From an uncultured Methanoregula sp. (GTDB lineage Archaea > Halobacteriota > Methanomicrobia > Methanomicrobiales > Methanospirillaceae), in the NCBI RefSeq assembly GCF_963677065.1, contig NZ_OY781872.1, forward strand, positions 429,419 to 493,418: a stretch of 64,000 nucleotides of DNA. Reading direction: 5' to 3'. The position numbers were made by a program, and so were the translations under genes. Positions within the stretch are counted from its first letter, which is position 1; each line of letters begins with the position of its first letter. The notes beneath the pieces were generated by a model, which saw nothing but the letters and a program-made list of their open reading frames with translations, was not told the DNA's origin and did no database searches. Of the stretch, positions 1-7,673 are shown piece after piece.

Positions 1-803
1 TTGGCAACCCGCCCACAAAACACCTCACGTCGCAGGCACCGGGCCAGCACGGGGCAACGCGTGACGACACTCACTTCGACCCCCGCGAAATCTCGTTTGA
101 TGTAATGATCTTGGCCCCGACACTGTCAGATCTCAAGATTGCGGGTAGGGCACTCTCTGCCGCCCTTAATCCAGCTGATGGTGAGGGCACCCTATTGATT
201 ATTGATGATGATGGCGAGGAGTATGCAATATCCTGCATAGGCAATAACGATCCGACCTCCTCCTCAATGTCAGTCAGAACAGGAACTCAACAGCTGGTAA
301 CCGTCAATCTCATTGCCCACGACCCGCTTTTCTCCAAATACCCGGCCCGCGTTATCCGGTTCGGGGTCGACACACCGATCAGGTTCCCGTTCTCGCTGCC
401 GTGGAAGTTCGCCCCGTCGACGCCCCGACAGACCATTACCAACCTGGGTAACATGCAGACCGAAGCGAAGATCACTATTACCGGCGCTATCGTCAACCCG
501 GTAATAACACGATCTTACACCGACAAATACGGGGTGGTCGTTTCAGAATCGTTCTCGTTCACCCTCACCATGGTTGCGGGAGAGGTCCTCACCATCACCA
601 CCGGGTTCAACAACAAGAAGATCACGCTTCTCCACGATGACGGCACGTACGACGCCAACCCGTTCCAATACCTCAACACAACCCCGCAGTTTTTCCAGCT
701 CGTTCCGGGTGACAACCAGCTCGAACTTACGTATGTGTCCATGGGGGCGGACACGGCAATGGCAGTGGAGATTTCAGATCGGTATTCGGGGATCTACGTA
801 TGA
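1..803 (+). CDS. Phage distal-tail (Dit-like, Sipho_tail family) protein, 5' truncated by window edge
   Basis: Likely the distal tail protein that joins a siphovirus tail tube to the tip complex. The frame is open back to base 3 with no stop, so the gene starts outside the window. An internal ATG at 105 is not the natural start: residues encoded before it (HFDPREISFDVMI) match the conserved N-terminal block of Sipho_tail proteins, and the following DLKIAGRALSAAL continues it. The visible part has the beta-rich body and a C-terminal galectin-like region (PGDNQLELTY near the end) expected of this family. It overlaps the next tail gene by four bases (ATGA), so the two are translationally coupled. 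The family call comes from remembered motif patterns, not a search. Confidence 0.65.
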   Translation, partial: GNPPTKHLTSQAPGQHGATRDDTHFDPREISFDVMILAPTLSDLKIAGRALSAALNPADGEGTLLIIDDDGEEYAISCIGNNDPTSSSMSVRTGTQQLVTVNLIAHDPLFSKYPARVIRFGVDTPIRFPFSLPWKFAPSTPRQTITNLGNMQTEAKITITGAIVNPVITRSYTDKYGVVVSESFSFTLTMVAGEVLTITTGFNNKKITLLHDDGTYDANPFQYLNTTPQFFQLVPGDNQLELTYVSMGADTAMAVEISDRYSGIYV

Positions 804-2170
804 GCGACAACACGGAAACCAAGGTTTTGATCGAGGTTTACAATACCTCGATGGTCCTCTGTGGGGTTGTTGACGGATACGAGAAATTCCAGTATGTCGA
901 GAAGATCTATGATTTCGACACGTTCGAGATCACCGCCAACCGATATCATGCAAACGTCTCGAAATTCATTCTCGGGGGGTACATCAGGTTTTACGACGGC
1001 AGGGAACACATCGCAATCATCGAAAGCATTGAGAAACCGAAAGGACCGGATGGCAAAGCGTCCGAAACCTGGAAGATCTCCGGGCGCGGGATAGAAGCAA
1101 TCTTCGCCCAATACCCTTGCCTCTACAACACGGCCACCGGAACGGGATATCATGACACCCCGGCAACCGTTGTACCAACCATCACATTCACGTTTGCAGC
1201 TTCGGCAACCGTAACGGCAAGCGCAAACTGTACGGGAACCGTGGAGGTCGGCCACTACATTTACAACAGCACAAACGACACGGCAGCAAAAGCCGTCAAG
1301 ATCTCCGCAATATCTGCAAACGGCCTGACGATCACGCTCGTGTCCGCGTACGCAGGGACCGCCGGATCCGGGAAAGCGGCGATGGTCTGCGGATGTCATG
1401 GTGAGACCGCCCTTCGGCAATATGTCGACAAAGAATGCATATCGACATCAGATACCGCTGCCGTTCTTCCGGGCCTGGCCCTTGCAGCCGATAGCAAACG
1501 CGGGGATATTGTCATGCGGTCCCAGAGGTTCGATCCGCTTTCAGATCTGCTTTTCGGGGTCAGCAAGGAGGCCCTGGTCTTCTTCAGGCTCGTGCATGGC
1601 ACCGGCCTCAATTTCGTATTCACGGTTTACACCAGCACGGACGTATCCGACACAGTCACGATCACCACGAAATACGAGAATGTTGCCCAGATGAAGTTTA
1701 TCGAGAGTCTCCTCGAAATGAAAAACGTTCTGTATGTCGGGGGTGCCGGGGACGGTGCCGCACGGCTCGTAAGAAAAACATTTTCCGGAGACACGGAACC
1801 GACCGGGTGGAACCGGCGGGCAAAGTTCATCGACGCCCAGGACCTCACAACCAACGCCGAACTTGATGCCAAGGGGGCAGAGGTCCTTGCCACCACAAAA
1901 GAATCCCTCTCCCTGGAGGTGGAATACCTGCCCTCCCCGACATTCACGCTCGGGGTACAGTTTGATATCGGGGATATCATCAAGACCATTTTCGAGGACG
2001 AGGAGGGAGAGGAAGCGATCGAGACCGTTGCAAGGATCACGACGATCACGAAGGAATGGACAGCAGATGCAAAGAAAAGTGTAAAACTGGGTCTCGGTAA
2101 AGAGGCCCCGGACTTGGTGAGTATCATGAAACTTTACAGGAAACTAAACACGGCGCAGAGCCGGAGGTAA
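800..2170 (+). CDS. Siphovirus tail protein, ReqiPepy6 Gp37-like
   Basis: A 456-residue structural protein directly downstream of the Dit-like gene, where siphoviruses encode the tail-associated or tip protein. The N-terminus (LIEVYNTSMVLCGVVDGYE, then EKIYDFDTFEITAN) follows the pattern of Gp37-like tail proteins: a short strand, a DGYE-type motif, then a FE-hydrophobic block. The C-terminal 150 residues (VEYLPSPTFTLGVQFDIGD, then ITKEWTADAKKSVKLGLG) match the family's end, where the virion contact domain closes. Residues about 105-210 are Ala/Thr/Ser-rich and look like an inserted beta domain. Start ATG overlaps the preceding stop. Assignment is by family pattern and gene order. Confidence 0.6.
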   Translation: MSDNTETKVLIEVYNTSMVLCGVVDGYEKFQYVEKIYDFDTFEITANRYHANVSKFILGGYIRFYDGREHIAIIESIEKPKGPDGKASETWKISGRGIEAIFAQYPCLYNTATGTGYHDTPATVVPTITFTFAASATVTASANCTGTVEVGHYIYNSTNDTAAKAVKISAISANGLTITLVSAYAGTAGSGKAAMVCGCHGETALRQYVDKECISTSDTAAVLPGLALAADSKRGDIVMRSQRFDPLSDLLFGVSKEALVFFRLVHGTGLNFVFTVYTSTDVSDTVTITTKYENVAQMKFIESLLEMKNVLYVGGAGDGAARLVRKTFSGDTEPTGWNRRAKFIDAQDLTTNAELDAKGAEVLATTKESLSLEVEYLPSPTFTLGVQFDIGDIIKTIFEDEEGEEAIETVARITTITKEWTADAKKSVKLGLGKEAPDLVSIMKLYRKLNTAQSRR

Positions 2171-2172
2171 CG

Positions 2173-2982
2173 ATGACGATTAAAGTATCATTCATGGATG
2201 GGACAGATTGGACCGAAGAGAGCTGGAACGAATATGCCCGGATGCTGATGGCAAAGAACGGGTATCTTGCAGGATCCGGATCGGAACTGAAAGTAATCCA
2301 GAACACCCCCCCGGGTCAGAATGTTGTGGTCGGATCCGGTGTCGCATGGATCCAGGGTCTGCGGGTCGAACTCACAGCCCCGGTTGTTCTGGCATGGGAG
2401 GCACCGGATACGGTATATTCGCGGATAGACCTGGTGGTCCTGAAAGTCGATTGGGCTGCAAACACGGCCGTCCCTGCAATCCACAAGGGTACGGCGGCAG
2501 CATCCCCGACAGCGCCCACGCCCACGCAGAGCACTTCTGTCTGGGAACTCCCGCTTGCCCAGATCACCGTGCCGGCAAACGCAGCCGCCATCTACACTGC
2601 GGACATCACTTCCGACACGCGGGTGAGACTTTACGGCACAACGCTCCAGTACGTCATTGAGGGCGGGGGAGCGCAGGTCACCACCGGATCCAAAGGTGTG
2701 TTGCAGGTCCCGTTCGGCTGCACGATCACCGGATGGACATTGATTGCCGATCAGTCTGGGTCTGCCGTCGTCGATATCAAAAAATCGACATATGCAGCGT
2801 ATCCGACAAATTCCAGTATCGCGGCCTCCGCAAAACCCACGATATCGACTGCGCAGAAGGCAGCATCAACCACTCTTACCGGGTGGACCACGACCATTAA
2901 TGAAAACGAAGTACTGGAATATTACGTGGATTCCTGCACGACTTGCACCCGGCTTACCCTGATCCTATCCGTGACCCGGTGA
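2173..2982 (+). CDS. Probable phage tail/baseplate structural protein
   Basis: A 269-residue protein starting two bases after the preceding tail gene. The first 50 residues (MTIKVSFMDGTDWTEESWNE, then an NGYL segment) and the block VVVGSGVAWIQGLRVEL resemble the N-terminal docking domains of upper-baseplate and receptor-binding proteins. These typically state a coordinate frame and then a beta-sandwich. The stretch YSRIDLVVLKVDW, followed by a T/P/A-rich hinge and ELPLAQITVPANA, is typical of phage fibre or baseplate proteins that attach to the tip. The C-terminal third (STLTGWTTTINENEVLEYYV) looks like a small jelly-roll. No catalytic motif is visible. The exact family is uncertain. Confidence 0.5.
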   Translation: MTIKVSFMDGTDWTEESWNEYARMLMAKNGYLAGSGSELKVIQNTPPGQNVVVGSGVAWIQGLRVELTAPVVLAWEAPDTVYSRIDLVVLKVDWAANTAVPAIHKGTAAASPTAPTPTQSTSVWELPLAQITVPANAAAIYTADITSDTRVRLYGTTLQYVIEGGGAQVTTGSKGVLQVPFGCTITGWTLIADQSGSAVVDIKKSTYAAYPTNSSIAASAKPTISTAQKAASTTLTGWTTTINENEVLEYYVDSCTTCTRLTLILSVTR

Positions 2983-2986
2983 TAGA

Positions 2987-3793
2987 ATGACAACAGTTGT
3001 TATCACCTCATCGCAATCATGGACCGTCCCGGCAGGGATCACCAAAGTCCACATTGAGATGATCGGGCCCGGGGGGAGTGGTGGGAACGGGGGTTCCGGA
3101 TCATCCTCTCACTATGGCAATGGAGGAGCCGGGGGCGGTGCCGGCGAACACATCTCTCAAGACGTGGATGTAACCCCGGGTGGAAACTATAGCATCGTAT
3201 CCGGAGGCGCGGGTGCATCGGCATTCGGGGTTTCCGCGTCTGCAGGGTCCACCGGGGCGAATGGGTTAAACGGAGCGAACGGTGGAACTGGCAGCGGCGG
3301 CGGTGGCGGTAGTTCTGGGTGGACGTACGGATCATACCCCTCTGCATCTAATGGCGGCAACGCATACTTCAACGGGGGATCGGGCGGTGCGGGCTACGGT
3401 GCAGGAGGCGGAGGCGGAGGCGGCGGGGCTCTCTATGATGGCGGAGGTGGATCCGGTGGTGGCGGGGCACCCGGTCTGGTTGTCATCACATACGAACTCC
3501 CGACAGCAACCATCACAGGGGCAACACCCTCATCCGGGGATGCACCCTTGGCAGTCTCGTTCACCGGGACGGGTACCGGTACCCCGACCTCTTATGTCTG
3601 GACATTCGGGGATGGCAACACCTCGACCTCTCAAAACCCCTCGCATACGTACAACATTTCCGGAACTCAAAACGTAACCTTCCGCGTGTATAATCTCTAC
3701 GGTTATGCCGACGCCACGACAACAATTACCGTGAGGGCAAAACCGAGTGCATACGGCCAGATCATAACTGCAGACTGGCAGAGAATGGGCTGA
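2987..3793 (+). CDS. Glycine-rich tail-tip/adhesin protein with C-terminal PKD domain
   Basis: The last gene of the tail module, 268 residues in two parts. Residues about 1-165 start with a short beta segment (ITSSQSWTVPAGITKVHIEM), then a glycine-rich domain with runs of G/S/A, like the glycine-rich receptor-binding loops of some phage tail tips. Residues about 175-255 are a PKD domain: the Y-V-W-T-FGDGNTS core is followed by SHTYNISGTQNVTF and a TTTITV end strand. PKD domains are common on methanogen surfaces, so a tail tip carrying one could mimic or bind host surface proteins. The position fits a receptor-binding protein. It is separated from the previous gene by four bases. Confidence 0.6.
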   Translation: MTTVVITSSQSWTVPAGITKVHIEMIGPGGSGGNGGSGSSSHYGNGGAGGGAGEHISQDVDVTPGGNYSIVSGGAGASAFGVSASAGSTGANGLNGANGGTGSGGGGGSSGWTYGSYPSASNGGNAYFNGGSGGAGYGAGGGGGGGGALYDGGGGSGGGGAPGLVVITYELPTATITGATPSSGDAPLAVSFTGTGTGTPTSYVWTFGDGNTSTSQNPSHTYNISGTQNVTFRVYNLYGYADATTTITVRAKPSAYGQIITADWQRMG

Positions 3794-3853
3794 GAGAGAG
3801 CTGCACTATTTTTCGACAGATTTAAGGCGGGGCAATATAATAACGGGAAATAT

Positions 3854-4186
3854 ATGTTCTGTCAGAAATGCGGTGCAGAGAATCCCGATGGCGGCAAATT
3901 CTGCAACAGTTGCGGTGCGGCCCTTGTGGAATTGTCCGGGAACTCAAAGCACAACGAGGTCATACTAGCGAAGATCGCCACTAAAGAACAGCAGATTAAA
4001 GACATCAGTCAGGTTGGGCCCGCGATTCTTATCGTCTTCGGCATTCTGGTTTGCATCACAATTGTTGGGATCGTCCTCGGCCTTATCTTGATCGGGATAG
4101 GTATCTGGTGGAGTACTTCACGAGACAACGAAGGAAAGAAACTCAAAAACGAGATTAAAGAATTAAAGGCAGAAATGGAGACATAA
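3854..4186 (+). CDS. Zinc-ribbon membrane protein
   Basis: A 110-residue protein with an N-terminal zinc ribbon (CQKCG at residues 3-7 and CNSCG at 17-21, a CxxC-CxxC pair). A basic and polar stretch follows, then one long hydrophobic segment (about residues 55-85, with the GILVCITIVGIVLGLILIG run) and a charged coiled-coil-like tail ending in KELKAEMET. Zinc ribbons of this type occur at the cytoplasmic N-terminus of many methanogen membrane proteins. It may be cargo of the phage module or the first host gene beyond it. It lies three bases before the lipoprotein gene, so the two are probably one operon. Confidence 0.65.
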   Translation: MFCQKCGAENPDGGKFCNSCGAALVELSGNSKHNEVILAKIATKEQQIKDISQVGPAILIVFGILVCITIVGIVLGLILIGIGIWWSTSRDNEGKKLKNEIKELKAEMET

Positions 4187-4189
4187 TTC

Positions 4190-4546
4190 ATGAAACGCAT
4201 TTTTATCGCACTCATTTTGATAATAACTGCCCTCGTTGCAGGATGTTCCACCCCGTCGGGACTATCAACCCCCTCAGATCCAGCAATAGGTCATTGGGGC
4301 ACAATGAAGGACGCGATATATACCTCTCTCGACATTTACCAGAACGGTACAGCGGATTTGGCAGTTACCGGATCGATGTCAGGTACGTTGTCGCTTACTT
4401 CATCGTGGGTGAAAAATCAAAATGAAACCTACACCATATTGAGTCCAAATCCCCATGTATTCACAGTTATCGGGGATACGTTGATAATCGGTGGAGGGAA
4501 TAACAATATCACGTTATTCCGAGGGTTCAGATATACACCAAGATAA
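4190..4546 (+). CDS. Small predicted lipoprotein, unknown function
   Basis: A 118-residue protein with a lipoprotein signal: positively charged MKR, hydrophobic run, and lipobox LVAGC with the cysteine at residue 19. The mature part starts Ser/Thr/Pro-rich and then has an alternating beta pattern (GHWGTMKDAIYTSLDIYQNG, then SLTSSWVKNQNETYTI), reminiscent of small lipocalin-like or META-type domains. No specific family was recognised. It follows the zinc-ribbon gene by three bases. An exported partner to a membrane zinc-ribbon protein is plausible, but nothing in the sequence shows the job. Confidence 0.6.
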   Translation: MKRIFIALILIITALVAGCSTPSGLSTPSDPAIGHWGTMKDAIYTSLDIYQNGTADLAVTGSMSGTLSLTSSWVKNQNETYTILSPNPHVFTVIGDTLIIGGGNNNITLFRGFRYTPR

Positions 4547-4625
4547 TCATTTTTCCAATCAAAAAAATTCCCCCTGATTTATTTTATTCAATGGGGGATT
4601 CGGATAGTACCACGGTACAAACTCA

Positions 4626-5099
4626 CTACCTCAGGATATGGATATGGCATAAGGCAATCGAAAGCGCATCGGCTGCATCGTCCGGTTTTGGGATTTCATC
4701 GAGATGGAGGAGCCGTTTGATCATCTCCTGCATCTGGCGCTTGTCGGCACGCCCCGAGCCGGTGATGGCCTGCTTCACCTGGTTTGGCGTGTATTCCGTG
4801 ATCGCGATCTTTCTCTTCTCGGCTGCGAGGAGAACAACTCCCCTCACTTCACTGACATTCATAGCCGATGTGATGTTATTGGTAAAGAACAGTTTCTCGA
4901 TTGCAAGGTGGGCAGGGACGTGTTTCTCGAAGAGTGATTCGACCGCATCGGAGATCTGCAGGAGCCGCTCGGAAGTACGGGCAGTTTTACCGGACGTTTC
5001 GATACATCCGTAGACAACCGGCCGGATCTTCCCGTTCCCGCACTCAATCACCGCATAGCCCAGCCGGGCCAGCCCGGGGTCGATACCGATCACGATCAT
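4626..5099 (-). CDS. ruvC: Crossover junction endodeoxyribonuclease RuvC
   Basis: Holliday-junction resolvase of the bacterial RuvC family, 157 residues, a normal length. The acidic catalytic set is visible: Asp7 in IGIDPG, Glu68 in LAIEKLFF, and Asp141/Asp144 in KPDDAADALS. I chose the ATG that gives MIVIGIDPG, because family members start here; an upstream TTG at 5132 would add 11 unlikely residues. Most archaea resolve junctions with Hjc, but RuvC is known in some Methanomicrobiales. RuvA and RuvB are not in the window. It lies downstream of the phage-derived block and convergent to it, so host rather than phage origin is likely but not proven. Confidence 0.88.
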   Translation of the reverse strand: MIVIGIDPGLARLGYAVIECGNGKIRPVVYGCIETSGKTARTSERLLQISDAVESLFEKHVPAHLAIEKLFFTNNITSAMNVSEVRGVVLLAAEKRKIAITEYTPNQVKQAITGSGRADKRQMQEMIKRLLHLDEIPKPDDAADALSIALCHIHILR

Positions 5100-5276
5100 G
5101 ATGCAGGAAACTCTGGATCTGATATTGGTCAAGGGAGTATTTTACCCAGCGGGGCGGGCAGTGAAAGTGATCGGGCATGTATGGTAAGTCGATGAACGCG
5201 GACAACAACCGACAGGATTTTAAAAAAGGCAAATGCCGGTCTTTCACCAGGACATTGAACGGAACACAAATTTCCA

Positions 5277-5380
5277 TCAGACTTTGATTTTTTATTTTTC
5301 AGTCAAACCCTGATTGAAAAATTTTCAGCAGACTTCGAATTTTATTTTTCAATCAAAGTTTGATTGTAAAATTTTCATCG
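5277..5380. repeat. Two imperfect tandem copies of a 50-bp AT-rich repeat with internal palindromes
   Basis: Within the spacer between ruvC and mch, the block TTTATTTTTC at 5291 recurs at 5341 with an exact 50-base period. Each copy continues with an inverted repeat (AGTCAAACCCTGATTGA in the first, AATCAAAGTTTGATTG in the second) and then AAATTTTCA. The sequence before each (CAGACTT at 5279 and 5329) also repeats. A further palindrome, GATCAGGATCCTGATC, follows at 5383-5398. No gene is visible in 5100-5534. Function unknown: a protein-binding array, a terminator cluster for the two flanking minus-strand genes, or a mobile-repeat remnant. Motifs resemble those at 20619-20830. Confidence 0.7.
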
Positions 5381-5534
5381 CGATCAGGATCCTGATCGAA
5401 AGACTGATCCGGATTAACCAGATTTCATTTTTTTTTCAAACGCATCTTGGTTGAAAACCTAACTCGGACAAACCGGACCCTTGATCCTTACAATCAATCT
5501 TCGAAACAAGTTACCATGAAGCAAAAAAAGAGAG

Positions 5535-6479
5535 TTACTGGAGCCCGAAGGACTTCAGGGTCACATCGGTATTGACGGCACCGACATGGTAGACCGATCC
5601 CGTCGAGAGCTCGTTGATGATGACCTCGGCCGGTGAGAAGAGTGCAGTATCGATCTTGTAGAAGTCGTAACCTGCTTCCTTGAAGATGTCGTTGAACGGC
5701 TTGCCATATCCCTTGGATTTGTTGCTCGGGATCCTGTCGAGGTAGTCCTTGATCTCGGGTGCCTTCATGGTAAGGTTGATCCGGCCGTGGTAGATGGTGG
5801 CGTCATTTGTCACGCCCATGGCGAGCTTGGGACCCCTAACCGGCGGAATGGGTGCAGTACCGATAGCGGCGATGATCTTCTTGGTGTCAAAACCGAGCTC
5901 GTTGAGCTTGTAGATCGCGGTCTCGACACAGCGGCCGGAGACCTGAATGGACCCGACCATGGAGGAGGTCGGCGCAACTACAGCGCAGACATTTGCAACA
6001 TCAATGTGACACTCTTCTGCGATCTTATCCATTACTTCGGCGTTCGGGAGGTGGTCGCTCTCAAGACAGATGACTGCACAGTCATAGTCATCCTCGTATT
6101 CGATGACCTCGAACGTGTGCTTCGGCTTGAGCGAGAGTGCCCTGGCGGGACCGCTGCCCATGGCAAAGTAGTTGCCTACCTTGACGGTCCAGCCCGCCTT
6201 CTGTGCACCGAGGCAAGCAATCGACGGAAAGTCGGTGTTGACGTCGATGAACGGCATCGGGAACTCCTTGATCTGTCCCATCCGGAAGTTGACTTCGCCG
6301 AGGCCGCCCATGCAGATCTCGGTAAAAGCCCGGCCTGCTGCGTATCCCCCTCTGACGCTCACACCGCAGTCTACGATGCGGGCGCCGTTGTCGAGTTCAT
6401 GGTATGCGCAGTTGAATTCCTCTGCCAAATCTGCCAGATTATCAAAAATCTCCAGTGCCAGTTCGTTAACACTTAACAT
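5535..6479 (-). CDS. mch: Methenyltetrahydromethanopterin cyclohydrolase
   Basis: Cytoplasmic enzyme that interconverts methenyl-H4MPT and formyl-H4MPT in the CO2-reduction pathway to methane. The 314-residue protein matches the archaeal Mch family over its full length: CGVSVRGGYAAG near the N-terminus, ACLGAQKAGW, GSGPARAL, the PTSSMVGSIQVSGR block, and GTAPIPPV followed by TNDATIYHG. Start is the ATG giving MLSVNELAL, which has an AGGGG ribosome site nine bases upstream; a further in-frame start seven codons earlier lacks one. It is a single gene, divergent to nothing and followed by the repeat spacer before ruvC. It supports methanogen identity of the window. Confidence 0.95.
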   Translation of the reverse strand: MLSVNELALEIFDNLADLAEEFNCAYHELDNGARIVDCGVSVRGGYAAGRAFTEICMGGLGEVNFRMGQIKEFPMPFIDVNTDFPSIACLGAQKAGWTVKVGNYFAMGSGPARALSLKPKHTFEVIEYEDDYDCAVICLESDHLPNAEVMDKIAEECHIDVANVCAVVAPTSSMVGSIQVSGRCVETAIYKLNELGFDTKKIIAAIGTAPIPPVRGPKLAMGVTNDATIYHGRINLTMKAPEIKDYLDRIPSNKSKGYGKPFNDIFKEAGYDFYKIDTALFSPAEVIINELSTGSVYHVGAVNTDVTLKSFGLQ

Positions 6480-6548
6480 TATGAATAACCCCTGTATCAT
6501 AAAAGAGGGTCTGGGAATAGATAATATTTTTCAAAAGGAGGCAGAAGT

Positions 6549-7673
6549 TCAGGAAAGGTATTCGAGCACTTTTGCCGGATCATAACGGAGCGTGATGATC
6601 CGTGTCCGCCCTTTGCCTTCCCGGTACTGAAGATTCACAAGGCGCATGGCATCCATTTTCTTGACGATCTCGTAGAACCGGGTGTACCCTATGGTTATCG
6701 ACTCCTTGATATCCTTGTACACATCCCCGGCATTCATCTCGTTATCCTTTGCGCTGCGTTCTGCCAGGAACCGGAGGATCTGCTTCTCTTCATCCTTGAG
6801 GGTCTTGACCGTATAGTTCAGGTGCAGGTATTTCGATATCTCGTACGCCCCGCAGATGTCCGCCCGCTCGATACTGCGCCGGGCATCCCGCTCTGCCGAG
6901 AGCGTTGCCCGCTTGAGGAGATCAATACCGACCCGCAGGTCCCCGCTCTTTAAAGTCTGTTCCACAACAAGATCTAGGAGCGTTTCCGGAAGTACTCCGG
7001 TAAAGAGGCCCTGCATAACGCGGGCTTTCATGATCTCCCGGACTTCATCATCCGCATAGGGGGGGAAGTAGATCTCGGTGGGCCGGAAGACCGATGCAAC
7101 CCGGGCATCCACAGCCCGGGAGAGGTCGACATCCATGTCGCTGATGATGACGATGACCCCGATCCGCGTTCCCTCGTAGGTCTCATGCGAGCGGAGCAGG
7201 GTGTAGAGGACCTTGTTGATCTCGTTCTCGTAGAGAAGATAGTTGGCATCATCGAGAGCAACGAGAAGGACGATCTCGTCTTTGATGAGGATCCGGGCAA
7301 CCGCATCGAAGACCTGCTTGAAAGAAGTGCCGGATGATGGCGGGAGATGCCCGACGAGTTTCCGGTAGATCTGGGAGACTATTGCAAACTTGGTATTGTC
7401 GATCTGGCAGTTGATATAGACCGGCACGAGTTTCTTTGTCGTCTCCTCGATTTCATGGAAAACTTTCTTGATGCTCGTGGTCTTGCCCGTACCGGGCAGT
7501 CCCTTGCAGACGGTATTGAGCGGCCGGCCCCCGCGAAGCCCGGGCTTTATCTGGAATGCCAGCTCCCGCATCTGGCTGTCGCGGTACTCGAACTGCTCGG
7601 GCAGGTAATCGATCTCGAGGACCTCGGGGTCGCGGAAGAGGGTCTCGTCCCACATCAGCAGGTTCTTCTTCAT
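6549..7673 (-). CDS. cdc6: Orc1/Cdc6 family replication initiator
   Basis: AAA+ origin-recognition and helicase-loading protein, 374 residues. Walker A is GLPGTGKT (58-65). Walker B is VLLVALDD (135-142), where the second acidic residue is Asp rather than the usual Glu. A sensor-1-like region IVIISDMD, the lid, and a C-terminal winged helix from about residue 300 (ILRFLAERSAKDNEMNAG, then a TRFYEIVKKMD recognition helix) complete the layout. The ATG has GAGGTG eight bases upstream. Archaeal cdc6 genes often lie beside the origin they bind; the spacer upstream of this one is long and full of G-tract repeats. Other Cdc6 paralogues may exist outside the window. Confidence 0.92.
   Translation of the reverse strand: MKKNLLMWDETLFRDPEVLEIDYLPEQFEYRDSQMRELAFQIKPGLRGGRPLNTVCKGLPGTGKTTSIKKVFHEIEETTKKLVPVYINCQIDNTKFAIVSQIYRKLVGHLPPSSGTSFKQVFDAVARILIKDEIVLLVALDDANYLLYENEINKVLYTLLRSHETYEGTRIGVIVIISDMDVDLSRAVDARVASVFRPTEIYFPPYADDEVREIMKARVMQGLFTGVLPETLLDLVVEQTLKSGDLRVGIDLLKRATLSAERDARRSIERADICGAYEISKYLHLNYTVKTLKDEEKQILRFLAERSAKDNEMNAGDVYKDIKESITIGYTRFYEIVKKMDAMRLVNLQYREGKGRTRIITLRYDPAKVLEYLS

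Noticed and set aside
105-803. ATG at 105 as the start of the first tail gene
   Set aside because: The frame stays open to base 3 and the upstream residues match the conserved N-terminal block of the family, so the gene is truncated by the window.
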